From assembly GCF_947492815.1 (NCBI RefSeq), contig NZ_CANLOB010000018.1, positions 45,186 to 109,185 on the forward strand: DNA of 64,000 bases, read 5' to 3'. Under the pieces are notes generated by a model that was not told where the DNA came from, made no database searches, and was given only the letters and a program-made list of their open reading frames with translations. Shown here in pieces: positions 51,921 through 61,635 of this stretch (position 1 is its first letter; every line of letters starts with the position of its first letter). Source of the DNA: an uncultured Dokdonia sp. (GTDB taxonomy: Bacteria > Bacteroidota > Bacteroidia > Flavobacteriales > Flavobacteriaceae). A program made the position numbers and the translations under genes.

Positions 51921-54752
51921 TTGTTGGAAAATCTCTTTAAAGCTTTTTTATGTTGGTGCGTTTTATGCACAAGTGCAATAGCACAAAATACCATTGGCGT
52001 AAATGCACGTCTAGTGCCTGATAATGATACTATTGAAATTACACAGACAATCACTTATCAAAATAACTCTCAGGATACCTTAAAAACTATTTATCTTAAT
52101 GATTGGGCTCATAGTTTTTCATCTAAAGAAACCCCATTAGCTGTAAGGTTTGCTCAGGATTTTGAAAAAAAATTCCATTTAGCAAAAGACGAAGAACGAG
52201 GTTTTACAGATATTAAATCTATCTACGATGGAAATACTTATTTGCAATACAAAAGACTCGATAAAGCGCAAGATATCATTGAAATACACCTAAAAAAAGA
52301 AGTACTTCCTAATACATCGTATAACCTTAAACTCGTCTATAAAGTTAAATTACCATACACACGTTTTACAAATTACGGTGTAACAAAAACTAAAGATTAT
52401 AATCTACGATATTGGTACATTACTCCTGCAATATATGACGGAGAATGGCACTATTATAGTAATAAAAATCTCGTAGATAGATACTATCCAAATAGTGATA
52501 TTCAAATTACATTTTCCTTTCCTAAGGAATATGAAATTATTACAGACTTTGAAACGCGTATAGAAAATACTTCCTATAATACCAAAGAAAAAATAGCGAT
52601 CCTTAATGGGAAAGATCGAATCAATCCAAGAGTATACCTTACTAAAAATTCAGATTTTGAAAAAATTGAAACTGACTTTTTAACCTTACATTCTAATATA
52701 GAAGATCGTATGGTAGGTGATCCTATTCGTGCACTTATTGTAGATCGTATTGCTGGTTTTATGGAAAAAAACCTTGGCAAGTATCCTCATAAAAAATTAC
52801 TTATCACTAAACTTGATTATAAAGAAAATCAAGTATATGGACTCAATCAATTACCAGACTTTATTCGCCCATTCCCTGAAGGTTTTAAATATGAAATTAA
52901 GCTCGTAAAAACAATCATAAACAAATATGTAGACAATACATTACTTGTAAACCCTAGAACAGATCGATGGATTATTGATGGAATTAAAGTAAACTTAATG
53001 CAGCGATACATTGACACCTTTTATCCTGATTTAAAAGTTGTTGGTAATCTAGATAAATACTGGTTAGTTAGACAGTTTTATCTCTCTAAATTAGAATTTA
53101 ATGATCAGTACAATCTCCTATACATGAATATAGCGAGACTCAACTTAGATCAACCATTATCTAAACCTTATGATTCACTTATTAAGTATAATGTACAAAT
53201 AGCAAACGCTTACAAAAGTGGTGCAGGACTTAGATATTTAGGTGATTTTTTAGAAGACGATATCGTTAATACTTCTATTAAAGAGTTTTATACTACCTAT
53301 AACTTACAACAAGGTATAAGCTCAAAAGACTTCGAAAATCTTATTCGAAAAAACACTTCCAAAGATGTCGATTGGTTTTTTGATGAATATGTAACCACAA
53401 GGCGTAAACTTGATTTTAAAATTAAAAACTCTAAAAGAGAAGGAGACTCTCTATTAGTAACTATTAAAAATAAAAGAGACAACCCTGCTCCTATTTCAGT
53501 ATATGGATTAAAAGATGGAGAAGTCGTTTCTAAAACGTGGGTTGAAAATATAGATAAAACAAAAACAGTAGCCCTTGCGGCAGATAGTATTGACAAAGTT
53601 ATATTAAACTATGATGAAATCATCCCTGAATATAATCTCAGAGATAGCTACCATAACCCTAATGGGTTTTTAGGCCTTAATAAACCGATACAACTTAAGT
53701 TTCTTCAAGACTTTGAGAATCCCTCTAAAAATCAGGCATTTATTATTCCTACAGCAGAATTTAATATCTATGATGGATTAAGTCCTGGTTTAAAATTATA
53801 TAACAATACCATTTTACGTAAAAACTTTAGATATAAATTTGAACCACAATTTGGACTACGATCTAAAGCTATCATAGGAAAAGCATCATTATCGTATACA
53901 CACTTTTTAGAAGATAGTAAGCTCTTTAGTGTACGTTATGGAATTTCTGGAAATAGGTCTTCCTTTGGTCCTGATTTATTCTTTGAACGTTTTGTACCAT
54001 TTCTTAATTTTAGTTTTAAACCAAGAGACTTCAGAGCAAATAAAGGCTCTAACTTATCAACCCGATTTGTGCGTGTACAACGAGATGAAGACTTTAGACA
54101 AGAATCACAAGATCCAGATTACTCTGTATTTAACTTACGCTTTTCTCACTTTGACAGGGCTATTATTAATACGGTAAGCTACAATGCAGATTTACAAATA
54201 GCCAAAGATTTTGCAAAGGTATCCTCCACCTTCTTTTACAGACATCTATATTTAAATAATCGCCAGCTTAATTTACGCTTTTATGCAGGCGCATTTTTAA
54301 GAAATAACACAAGAGACAGTGGAGACTTCTTTAGTTTTGCATTAGATAGACCTACAGATTACCTCTTTGACTTTAACTACTATGGTCGCTCGGAAGACAG
54401 TGGGATTTTTAGTCAGCAGTTTATATTTGCAGAAGGAGGATTTAAATCTAGATTGCAACCTGCTTTTGCCAATCAATTTATTACAACCATAAATGCTAGT
54501 ACAACACTCTGGAAGTATATTTATGCATATGGTGATATAGGCCTTGTAAAAAATAGAGGGTTCGATCCTGAACCTGTATATGATACAGGTGTTCAAGTAA
54601 GTCTACTTGATGACTATTTTGAAATTTTCCTGCCAGTATATTCAAACTTAGGATGGGAAATTGCCCAACCTAACTATGACCAAAAAATACGCTTTATCGT
54701 CTCTTTAGACATCGATACCTTAGTACGTCTATTTCAACGTAGATGGTATTAA
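51921..54752 (+). CDS. M1 peptidase-like protein lacking HExxH, fused to an outer-membrane barrel
   Basis: 943 residues from a TTG start with a signal peptide (FLCWCVLCTSAIAQ). Residues about 25-500 resemble the fold of M1 aminopeptidases (LKLVYKVKLPYTRFTNYGV, WYITPAIYDGEWHYYSN, VYGLNQLP, KDVDWFFDEYV). No HExxH is present: the expected site reads FKYEIKLVKTIINKY and the following WxxEGF region reads WIIDGIK. So it is probably not an active metallopeptidase. The last about 350 residues are beta-strands ending in LVRLFQRRWY, a typical outer-membrane barrel C-terminus. It may display a binding domain on the cell surface or in the periplasm. Confidence 0.8.
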   Translation: MLENLFKAFLCWCVLCTSAIAQNTIGVNARLVPDNDTIEITQTITYQNNSQDTLKTIYLNDWAHSFSSKETPLAVRFAQDFEKKFHLAKDEERGFTDIKSIYDGNTYLQYKRLDKAQDIIEIHLKKEVLPNTSYNLKLVYKVKLPYTRFTNYGVTKTKDYNLRYWYITPAIYDGEWHYYSNKNLVDRYYPNSDIQITFSFPKEYEIITDFETRIENTSYNTKEKIAILNGKDRINPRVYLTKNSDFEKIETDFLTLHSNIEDRMVGDPIRALIVDRIAGFMEKNLGKYPHKKLLITKLDYKENQVYGLNQLPDFIRPFPEGFKYEIKLVKTIINKYVDNTLLVNPRTDRWIIDGIKVNLMQRYIDTFYPDLKVVGNLDKYWLVRQFYLSKLEFNDQYNLLYMNIARLNLDQPLSKPYDSLIKYNVQIANAYKSGAGLRYLGDFLEDDIVNTSIKEFYTTYNLQQGISSKDFENLIRKNTSKDVDWFFDEYVTTRRKLDFKIKNSKREGDSLLVTIKNKRDNPAPISVYGLKDGEVVSKTWVENIDKTKTVALAADSIDKVILNYDEIIPEYNLRDSYHNPNGFLGLNKPIQLKFLQDFENPSKNQAFIIPTAEFNIYDGLSPGLKLYNNTILRKNFRYKFEPQFGLRSKAIIGKASLSYTHFLEDSKLFSVRYGISGNRSSFGPDLFFERFVPFLNFSFKPRDFRANKGSNLSTRFVRVQRDEDFRQESQDPDYSVFNLRFSHFDRAIINTVSYNADLQIAKDFAKVSSTFFYRHLYLNNRQLNLRFYAGAFLRNNTRDSGDFFSFALDRPTDYLFDFNYYGRSEDSGIFSQQFIFAEGGFKSRLQPAFANQFITTINASTTLWKYIYAYGDIGLVKNRGFDPEPVYDTGVQVSLLDDYFEIFLPVYSNLGWEIAQPNYDQKIRFIVSLDIDTLVRLFQRRWY

Positions 54753-54782
54753 CAATCAACGAGTTCTAATTTTTCTAAGTAC

Positions 54783-54796
54783 GCTTTCGCGAAAGC
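54783..54796. repeat. Iterated palindrome after the M1-like gene
   Basis: A full copy, perfect over 18 bases (54781-54798), lies 29 bases past the stop codon. It may act as a 3' hairpin. Confidence 0.8.
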
Positions 54797-54924
54797 GTAT
54801 ACAACCACCGTTATTTCATTGTCATTTTCTTAACAAAAACCCAATTATTTGTGTTTTTTTGAAATATTCTCACTCAAAAAGCGACTACAATGAATTATAT
54901 TTAAAATGTTAACGCAAAACGCCC

Positions 54925-54955
54925 TTGCTTTTGAGGGTTGTTTTTTGTAATTTTG
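54925..54955 (+). promoter_or_regulatory. Promoter of the fused E1 gene
   Basis: TTG at 54925-54927 and TAATTTTG at 54948-54955 fit the Bacteroidota boxes with a 20-base spacer. They end 22 bases before the ATG at 54978. Confidence 0.55.
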
Positions 54956-54977
54956 CACAACTTTTCACATACATCCT

Positions 54978-57389
54978 ATGGCAACAACTAAGACTCAAAA
55001 TACCAAGCTTTCCTTTGAAGATTTTAAAACATCTGTACTTTCAGATTATAAAATTGCGGTAACGAGTCGGGAGTGTAGCTTATTAGGAAGACGTGAAGTA
55101 CTTACAGGAAAAGCAAAATTTGGAATCTTTGGTGATGGTAAAGAATTACCACAACTTGCCTGGGCTCGTGCTTTTAAAAATGGAGATTTCAGATCAGGAT
55201 ATTATAGAGATCAAACCTTTATGATGGCTATAGATCATCTATCTATAGAACAATTTTTTGCAGGTTTATATGCACATACGGATATAGATTTTGATCCTAT
55301 GAGTGCTGGAAAGCAAATGGGAGGTCACTTCGCTACGCATAGTCTAGATAAAGATGGTAATTGGAATAACTTACTTGAACAGAAAAACTCAAGTGCAGAT
55401 ATTTCTCCTACCGCAGGACAAATGCCTCGTTTATTGGGACTAGCACAAGCATCAAAAATATATCGCCAAGTAACAAGTACAGAAAAAGAAAACTTTTCTG
55501 ATAACGGAAATGAAGTTGCTTGGGGAACTATTGGGAATGCAAGTACAAGTGAAGGTCTTTTCTTTGAAACTATTAATGCAGCAGGGGTATTACAAGTACC
55601 CATGGTCATTAATGTTTGGGATGATGAGTACGGAATCTCAGTGCACGCTAAACATCAAACTACAAAAGAAAATATTTCTGAAATACTAAGTGGTTTTCAA
55701 CGTAATGAAGAAGAAGCTGGATATGAAATCATACGCGTAAATGGTTGGGATTACCCAGCGCTTATAGAAGCCTATGAGCGTGCAGGAAAAATTGCACGTG
55801 AAGAACATGTTCCAGTACTTGTACACGTACTAGAGTTAACACAACCACAAGGACACTCTACTTCAGGATCACATGAACGTTATAAAAATGAAGAGCGCCT
55901 TACATGGGAAAGAGCGCATGATTGTAACTTAAAGTTTAAAGAGTGGATTATCAGTCAAGGACTGGCGACACAAGAAGAGCTTGACACCATAGATAAAGGA
56001 ATTAAAAAAGAAGTTCGTGATGGTAAAAAAGCTGCTTGGAAAGCATTTTCATACCCTACACAAACAGAGCAACAAAAAGTACTTACGATCCTTGAAGATG
56101 TAATACAAACTTCATCTAATGGAAGTTTTATTCAACCTTTACATACAGAACTTGCTGAAAACAAAGAACCGCTTAAAAGTGATCTTTTACGCACAGCTCG
56201 TAAGGCATTACATTACGTAATAGGTGAATCATCAGCTCCAAAAAGCCTACTACAAGATTGGATTTCGTCTTATATAGAAAAAACACAACCTGATTATAGT
56301 GCACATTTATATAGCGAAACAGCTAGTAACGCTACTAAAATTTCAGAAGTAGCACCTATCTATACAGATGAGAGTACGATGGTAGATGGACGTGTAATCT
56401 TACGCGAGAACTTTGACAATATCTTCAATACTCAACCTAATACGCTTGTTTTTGGAGAAGATGCGGGAACTATAGGTGATGTAAATCAAGGACTAGAAGG
56501 ATTACAAGAAAAATACGGAGAGTTACGCGTATCTGATACAGGAATACGTGAAGCTACGATCATAGGACAAGGAATAGGAATGGCGATGAGAGGCTTACGC
56601 CCTATTGCTGAGATACAGTATTTAGATTATTTACTGTACGCTATTCAAATCATGAGTGATGATTTGGCAACCCTACGTTACCGTACACATGGACGTCAAA
56701 AAGCACCACTTATTGTTCGTACGAGAGGCCACAGGCTAGAAGGTATCTGGCACAGTGGATCACAAATGGCTGCGGCTATTCATTTATTAAGAGGAATGTA
56801 TATTCTTACACCTCGTAATATGACCAAAGCTGCTGGTTTTTACAATACACTCTTAGAAAGTGATGAACCTGCATTAATCGTAGAATGCCTTAATGGGTAC
56901 CGTCTTAAAGAACAGATGCCAGATAACTTAAGTGAGATACGCACCCCTATCGGTGTTGTCGAAACCGTAAAAGAAGGCTCTGATATTACGTTACTCTCGT
57001 ATGGAAGTACTTTACGTATTGTACAAGATGTTGCTAAGCAATTACTAACCGTAGGCATTAACGCCGAAGTAATTGATGCACAATCTTTACTGCCATTTGA
57101 TATCAATCACGATGTGGTTAAAAGTATACAAAAAACCAACCGTATCTTAGTTATTGATGAAGATATGCCTGGAGGCGCTAGCGCGTATTTATTACAACAC
57201 ATACTTGACGATCAAAACGCATATCAATATCTAGATAGCAAACCACAAACACTGACTGCAAAAGCTCATAGACCAGCCTATGGTACTGATGGAGATTATT
57301 TCTCTAAACCATCTGCTGAAGATATTTTTGAAAAAGTATATGAAATGATGCACGAGGTAGATCCTGAGACATATCCTGCATTGAGGTAA
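54978..57389 (+). CDS. 2-oxoacid dehydrogenase E1, fused alpha and beta subunits
   Basis: 803 residues. The alpha half (about 1-420) has GRREVLTGKAKFGIFGDGKE, SGYYRDQTFMMA and the thiamine-diphosphate region WGTIGNASTSEGLFFETIN with NVWDDEYGISV. The beta half (about 460-800) has VFGEDAG, RVSDTGIREATIIGQGIGMAM and GRQKAPLIVRTRG. It decarboxylates a branched-chain 2-oxoacid (or pyruvate) and passes the acyl group to a lipoyl E2 protein that is not in the window. The fused form is usual in Flavobacteriia and feeds branched-chain fatty-acid synthesis. Confidence 0.9.
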   Translation: MATTKTQNTKLSFEDFKTSVLSDYKIAVTSRECSLLGRREVLTGKAKFGIFGDGKELPQLAWARAFKNGDFRSGYYRDQTFMMAIDHLSIEQFFAGLYAHTDIDFDPMSAGKQMGGHFATHSLDKDGNWNNLLEQKNSSADISPTAGQMPRLLGLAQASKIYRQVTSTEKENFSDNGNEVAWGTIGNASTSEGLFFETINAAGVLQVPMVINVWDDEYGISVHAKHQTTKENISEILSGFQRNEEEAGYEIIRVNGWDYPALIEAYERAGKIAREEHVPVLVHVLELTQPQGHSTSGSHERYKNEERLTWERAHDCNLKFKEWIISQGLATQEELDTIDKGIKKEVRDGKKAAWKAFSYPTQTEQQKVLTILEDVIQTSSNGSFIQPLHTELAENKEPLKSDLLRTARKALHYVIGESSAPKSLLQDWISSYIEKTQPDYSAHLYSETASNATKISEVAPIYTDESTMVDGRVILRENFDNIFNTQPNTLVFGEDAGTIGDVNQGLEGLQEKYGELRVSDTGIREATIIGQGIGMAMRGLRPIAEIQYLDYLLYAIQIMSDDLATLRYRTHGRQKAPLIVRTRGHRLEGIWHSGSQMAAAIHLLRGMYILTPRNMTKAAGFYNTLLESDEPALIVECLNGYRLKEQMPDNLSEIRTPIGVVETVKEGSDITLLSYGSTLRIVQDVAKQLLTVGINAEVIDAQSLLPFDINHDVVKSIQKTNRILVIDEDMPGGASAYLLQHILDDQNAYQYLDSKPQTLTAKAHRPAYGTDGDYFSKPSAEDIFEKVYEMMHEVDPETYPALR

Positions 57390-57458
57390 TTTAGAGTTCA
57401 GTATTAAATGTTTACTTTCTTATTGATAGGCAAGAAAGTAAAACTATATATTTCATAA

Positions 57459-58466
57459 TTAAGACATCAATACTTGTCTACGTTGTCTTACTGTAAATTC
57501 ACATTGATATTTAAGTATAAACCCTAAATAAGTAGTTCCTTTAAGATTCATTACCCAATAAATAGATACATCTCCTAAGTAATTAGAATGTATGTTCTTA
57601 ATTTCTGGATATGAGAATTTAACTTGAACATCATTATTTCTAGTAGATATTTTTTCCTTTTTAGATGTATATATTGTTGATCGAACAGTACTAGAGGAAG
57701 TCCCTCTATCATCGACTACTTTTTCTATGATTTGGTAATATAGATATTGATTTACTAAGCTAAATTTCTTTGTTTTTTTAATCGTACACAAAAATGCATC
57801 TTCATCTCTTAGTGTTTCCATAGTCACTTCTCCTAACGCATTTCCAACGAGTAACTTAATACTAATGATAACAGCTATAATAAGAAATACACCAAAAACC
57901 ATATACGGCGCATTAAACTCTGGTATCAAAAATGCATATATTCCACCTGTTAGAAGTGATGCTATAAAAGACATCAAAAAATTAGTTTTAAAGTCAAGCG
58001 AAGTCGTTGTCTCTTCAATTTGATAGGTACTTAAACTATCATCTACATGAAAATAAGTAGACACCTTAAGAGAATCATCTGAAGTTACAAATGACTTTAC
58101 TTTTGAAAAAAAACTTCTATCAATCTTATCTATATCATCATCTTCTATATGTATTTTAGCTTCACACTTATATGTAAAATTAACGTTCTTTCCTTTATAA
58201 GTGCCGATATCTAAATCATGCATTTCAAATGAAAATGGAAACTTATACGTTTCTGCAGTTTGTAATCTTTTTTTATCTGAGATCGTAAAAGATACAACAT
58301 GGTGTTTTTGACTGGCCATTCTGCCTCTAACCTCCAAATAGACAAATCCTTCTATAAGTTCTACATCTACAATTTCAGAGCAAGAAATTGACACATAACC
58401 ACGGACTCTATAGTTATTGTCACTTTCTTCTATAATAATATCTCTTTCTAATGCTACTTTACTCAT
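57459..58466 (-). CDS. Arrestin-like membrane protein of unknown function
   Basis: 335 residues. The N-terminal about 150 residues are beta-rich and resemble an arrestin-type sandwich (YVSISCSEIVDVELIEGFVYLEV, ETYKFPFSFEMHDLDIGTYKGKNVNFTYKCEAKI). Two membrane helices follow (about 165-185 and 190-212), then another beta-rich part ending in FTVRQRRQVLMS. No precise family is recognised. Its ATG overlaps the stop codon of the ATPase gene by four bases, so the two proteins are made together and probably interact. Confidence 0.65.
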   Translation of the reverse strand: MSKVALERDIIIEESDNNYRVRGYVSISCSEIVDVELIEGFVYLEVRGRMASQKHHVVSFTISDKKRLQTAETYKFPFSFEMHDLDIGTYKGKNVNFTYKCEAKIHIEDDDIDKIDRSFFSKVKSFVTSDDSLKVSTYFHVDDSLSTYQIEETTTSLDFKTNFLMSFIASLLTGGIYAFLIPEFNAPYMVFGVFLIIAVIISIKLLVGNALGEVTMETLRDEDAFLCTIKKTKKFSLVNQYLYYQIIEKVVDDRGTSSSTVRSTIYTSKKEKISTRNNDVQVKFSYPEIKNIHSNYLGDVSIYWVMNLKGTTYLGFILKYQCEFTVRQRRQVLMS

Positions 58467-59050
58467 TGATATTGTTCATATAAATAGTTTAAAATACCTC
58501 GATAGCTATCTCCAAATTTCTTGATTAAAAGTTGCAAGTCATTATTTACAAATACATCATCTATATGTATGCTATTGTTAGATGCAAGTCGTAGTCGTTT
58601 ATCTATAATACTTCGTAATACAGCTACTGTGATCCCTTTAAAGGGAATTGAATAATACTTCTTATTAATTAATACACAAGTATACTTTCGACTCCAATGT
58701 GTTGTGTATATAACAACTCGCTTTGCTTTGAAAAGCTGTAATCTTTCAAAAACAGATAAGTGATGAATACTATCTACAAATACAACATCTGCATCATGCT
58801 CTAGTATATTAGAGAGATTCGCAGTTGTTTTTGTTAGCAAAAAAATAGGATAAGAATTGAGTTGCTTTTGGAGGTATCGTAAATGCGTTGTTTTCCCTCT
58901 CCCCTGTTTTCCAATAAATTCTATCGCTAATGAATCAGTGCATTCTATTTGATTTGATATAGCATCTATATCAAATACAGGAACAATAATTTGTTCCAAA
59001 TCTTCTTCTAAAACTCCAGCAAAAGGATTGAATTCAAATTTTTCTTTCAT
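58463..59050 (-). CDS. Small P-loop ATPase of unknown function
   Basis: 195 residues. Walker A is EFIGKQGRGKTTHLRYL (about 45-62) and a Walker B-like segment is ADVVFVDSIHH. The N-terminal FNPFAGVLEEDLEQIIVPVFD and the C-terminal helices (KKFGDSYRGILNYLYEQYQ) are unassigned. It lacks the longer domains of AAA+ or ABC proteins and looks like a minimal STAND-like or ATPase switch. It is coupled by a 4-base overlap to the arrestin-like membrane protein gene downstream. Confidence 0.7.
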   Translation of the reverse strand: MKEKFEFNPFAGVLEEDLEQIIVPVFDIDAISNQIECTDSLAIEFIGKQGRGKTTHLRYLQKQLNSYPIFLLTKTTANLSNILEHDADVVFVDSIHHLSVFERLQLFKAKRVVIYTTHWSRKYTCVLINKKYYSIPFKGITVAVLRSIIDKRLRLASNNSIHIDDVFVNNDLQLLIKKFGDSYRGILNYLYEQYQ

Positions 59051-59201
59051 TATATAAATCAGATCACTTCTCTTCCCTATAACATATCTACTAAACGCTT
59101 TCGCGAAAACATACCCAGAAACATTAGAAATAAATTGACAACAAACTGCTGACTAACAGCTAAAGACTATGCGTTAACAGCTCACGCCTGAAAGCTAGAA
59201 A

Positions 59202-61250
59202 TCACTCAGGATACTCGATACGAAGATGATAGATATTATTTAGCTTTTTCTTAAGCACCTTCTTCACCTGTTGAATCTCCTTAAAAGTAATATCAGCATT
59301 TAAGTACTGGCCGTCATCCATTTGTTTTTTGACAATCTTTTCTACAAAAGAGTCAATAAGTATAGACGTAGGGTTTTTTAAACTCTTACTTGCGGCCTCT
59401 ACACTATCTGACATCATTAAGATCGCTGTCTCTTTACTAAAAGGCAAAGGTCCTGGATATTGAAAATCTGCAATAGATGCATCTTCATTGGTTTGTTTTT
59501 CCTTCATATAGAAGTAATGTACTGTACTAGTACCGTGATGCGTACGTATAAAATCAATCAAACGATCTGGAAGCTTATTCTTACGCGCGATTTCTATACC
59601 ATCTATGACATGATCAATAATGATACGCGCGCTTTCCTTAGGAGAAAGATCATCATGTACATTTACCCCCGTTGCCTGATTTTCAGTAAAATCAGTAGGA
59701 TTATTCATCTTTCCAATATCGTGATACAAAGCCCCTACTCTAACAAGCATGGCATTGGCCCCAATCTCATTGGCCGCTGCCTCACACAGATTAGCTACAT
59801 TTAAACTATGATGAAAGGTTCCTGGTGCTTTGTCTGCAAGTTGTTTTAATAATTTTGAATTCGTATCCGAAAGTTCTAATAAAGACACATCACTGACTAA
59901 CCCAAAGATTTTTTCATAAATGTAAATCAGTGGTTGTACAAATAATGTAGCTAACCCTGCAAGAACAAAAAGTCCTAAGTTTTCCCACTCTAGGTTTTCA
60001 ACACCACCTTGATGAATACTATTAAACGCAAAATAGGCAATGATATATATCAAAGTAATCTGCCCAACAGAAATAAAGAGATTAGCCCTTTTGTAAAGTT
60101 CTTGTGTACTTAAAATCGTAACAATCCCTGCTATTACTTGTAAAAAGAAATACTCAAAACTATCGGGTACAATAAACCCTAGTAACAAAATTGTAATTAC
60201 ATGCGTAAACAATCCTAAACGAGCATCAAAGAAGGCCTTAAGAATCAATGGGAGTATACACAAAGGCACTGCATATACATAAGCAGAATTATACTTCACA
60301 ACAGCTGTAGTTAGCAATACCATTAAGAGTACATTAAACAATATAAATGTAATCTGCGTATTATTCTCATATACTTTAGGACGATAATTTCTAATAAATA
60401 ATAAGAGCATAACCAATGCTAAAACTACTAGAAGAATATATCCTGCAACAATCCAATTATAGCGAGAGTCACTAAAATTTTGCGTCTCATATTTCGCTTT
60501 AAGCGAAAGCATTTTTTGTAACGCCTCCCCTTCTACAAGTTCTCCCCTAGCAATGATTCGGCTTCCCTTAGTCACCACGCCTCGTGTAGGGGATAACTGT
60601 GATAACTCTTCCGTAATTGCATTTTCTGTTAGCGTTGCATTATAAACCGCATTGGGTAAAATACTATCATAAAATAACTGCAAAAAGAGGTTTTTATATT
60701 CGGCATAGCTACTTTCATTTAGTTTCCGTTCCAAAAAGGAAGGCACTTCACTAGCTTCATAAATTTGACCTAGATTTACTTGCGTGACTTCACTCCCAAT
60801 TTTTAAATAAGCAAGCCTACTTGACGTGAATGCAGGTTTCTCTTTTACGATACCCGCTTTATAAATATCTGTAAGTAAGGTACGTCCAAACTTCTTGAGA
60901 CGGTATTTGGTTTCATTGGTGATTAAAGAATCTTTAAACACATTAGAAAATGAAGTGTCATATCCTGTTATAACATCATTTACTACAGTAGTATTATAAT
61001 CAAAATACAAAAATGCCTGTGAGCGTATTTCTTCACGCTCTTTAACTAATGCTTCTTCACTTTTTAAAATGGCAAAATCTTCATCGGCGTATAAGTTTTC
61101 ACTTGCCCACGGAAATCCTTTTTGAAAATCGTATTGAAATTTCCCACTCTTTGGAAAGAAATATACAATCAATACCGAACTTACAGCTATTAATAATAGC
61201 TTATAAAGTAGATCTTGATTTTTATAAAATGTTTTTACAACAGACGCCAT
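59202..61250 (-). CDS. 7TM-HD family phosphodiesterase (PgpH-like)
   Basis: 682 residues. One N-terminal membrane helix, an extracytoplasmic part (about 40-270), seven membrane helices (about 275-460), then a cytoplasmic HD domain with APGTFHHSLNVANLCE, LYHDIGKMNNP, IDHVIDGIEIAR and IRTHHGTSTVHYFY. Family knowledge: PgpH-type proteins hydrolyse cyclic di-AMP. A role in clearing this messenger is likely. A half copy of the iterated palindrome (59099-59108) lies downstream. Confidence 0.88.
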   Translation of the reverse strand: MASVVKTFYKNQDLLYKLLLIAVSSVLIVYFFPKSGKFQYDFQKGFPWASENLYADEDFAILKSEEALVKEREEIRSQAFLYFDYNTTVVNDVITGYDTSFSNVFKDSLITNETKYRLKKFGRTLLTDIYKAGIVKEKPAFTSSRLAYLKIGSEVTQVNLGQIYEASEVPSFLERKLNESSYAEYKNLFLQLFYDSILPNAVYNATLTENAITEELSQLSPTRGVVTKGSRIIARGELVEGEALQKMLSLKAKYETQNFSDSRYNWIVAGYILLVVLALVMLLLFIRNYRPKVYENNTQITFILFNVLLMVLLTTAVVKYNSAYVYAVPLCILPLILKAFFDARLGLFTHVITILLLGFIVPDSFEYFFLQVIAGIVTILSTQELYKRANLFISVGQITLIYIIAYFAFNSIHQGGVENLEWENLGLFVLAGLATLFVQPLIYIYEKIFGLVSDVSLLELSDTNSKLLKQLADKAPGTFHHSLNVANLCEAAANEIGANAMLVRVGALYHDIGKMNNPTDFTENQATGVNVHDDLSPKESARIIIDHVIDGIEIARKNKLPDRLIDFIRTHHGTSTVHYFYMKEKQTNEDASIADFQYPGPLPFSKETAILMMSDSVEAASKSLKNPTSILIDSFVEKIVKKQMDDGQYLNADITFKEIQQVKKVLKKKLNNIYHLRIEYPE

Positions 61251-61413
61251 AGTTTTTTCTAACAGAGCTAAAGTACTCTAATTCCCCCTAACCCCCAAAA
61301 TGAAAGCCAAGCCCTCTAACGCTCAAAAAGAAGAAAGTTCGTAAATGTGTTAAATCGTTTCTGTACTAAAGAAACAAAACTCCTATCTGGCACAACCATA
61401 ACTGCATGCTATC

Positions 61414-61483
61414 TATATATGCTTTCAAGTAGAGAAATGACGAAGAAGTTTATACTGAGCCCGTAGAAGTATGAAAGCATATA
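61414..61483 (-). repeat. Dispersed REP-like repeat, copy B, with long terminal inverted arms
   Basis: Its ends, TATATATGCTTTCA at 61414-61427 and TGAAAGCATATA at 61472-61483, are inverted repeats. On the minus strand it contains TATATGCTTTCATACTTC and AGTATAAACTTCTTCGTC, close to the copy at 2593-2645. It lies in the 385-base gap between the HD gene and the thiolase gene; nothing else gene-like is seen in that gap. Confidence 0.6.
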
Positions 61484-61635
61484 AATAACACCTAATCTAT
61501 TGTAAGGTCATTCAAAAAATAATTACCAACACTATAGAAATTATGTTAGTAAATCAAGCATATAATCATAAACAGATATGGTAAATTTTAGTACTTTCGC
61601 GTAGTGATTTTTTCATATCATAAACACAACCTAGT

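Noticed and set aside
59202..61250. HD phosphodiesterase as part of the CBASS system
   Set aside because: It is 45 kb away, in an ordinary setting, and PgpH-type proteins are housekeeping c-di-AMP enzymes. No link to the CD-NTase product is shown.
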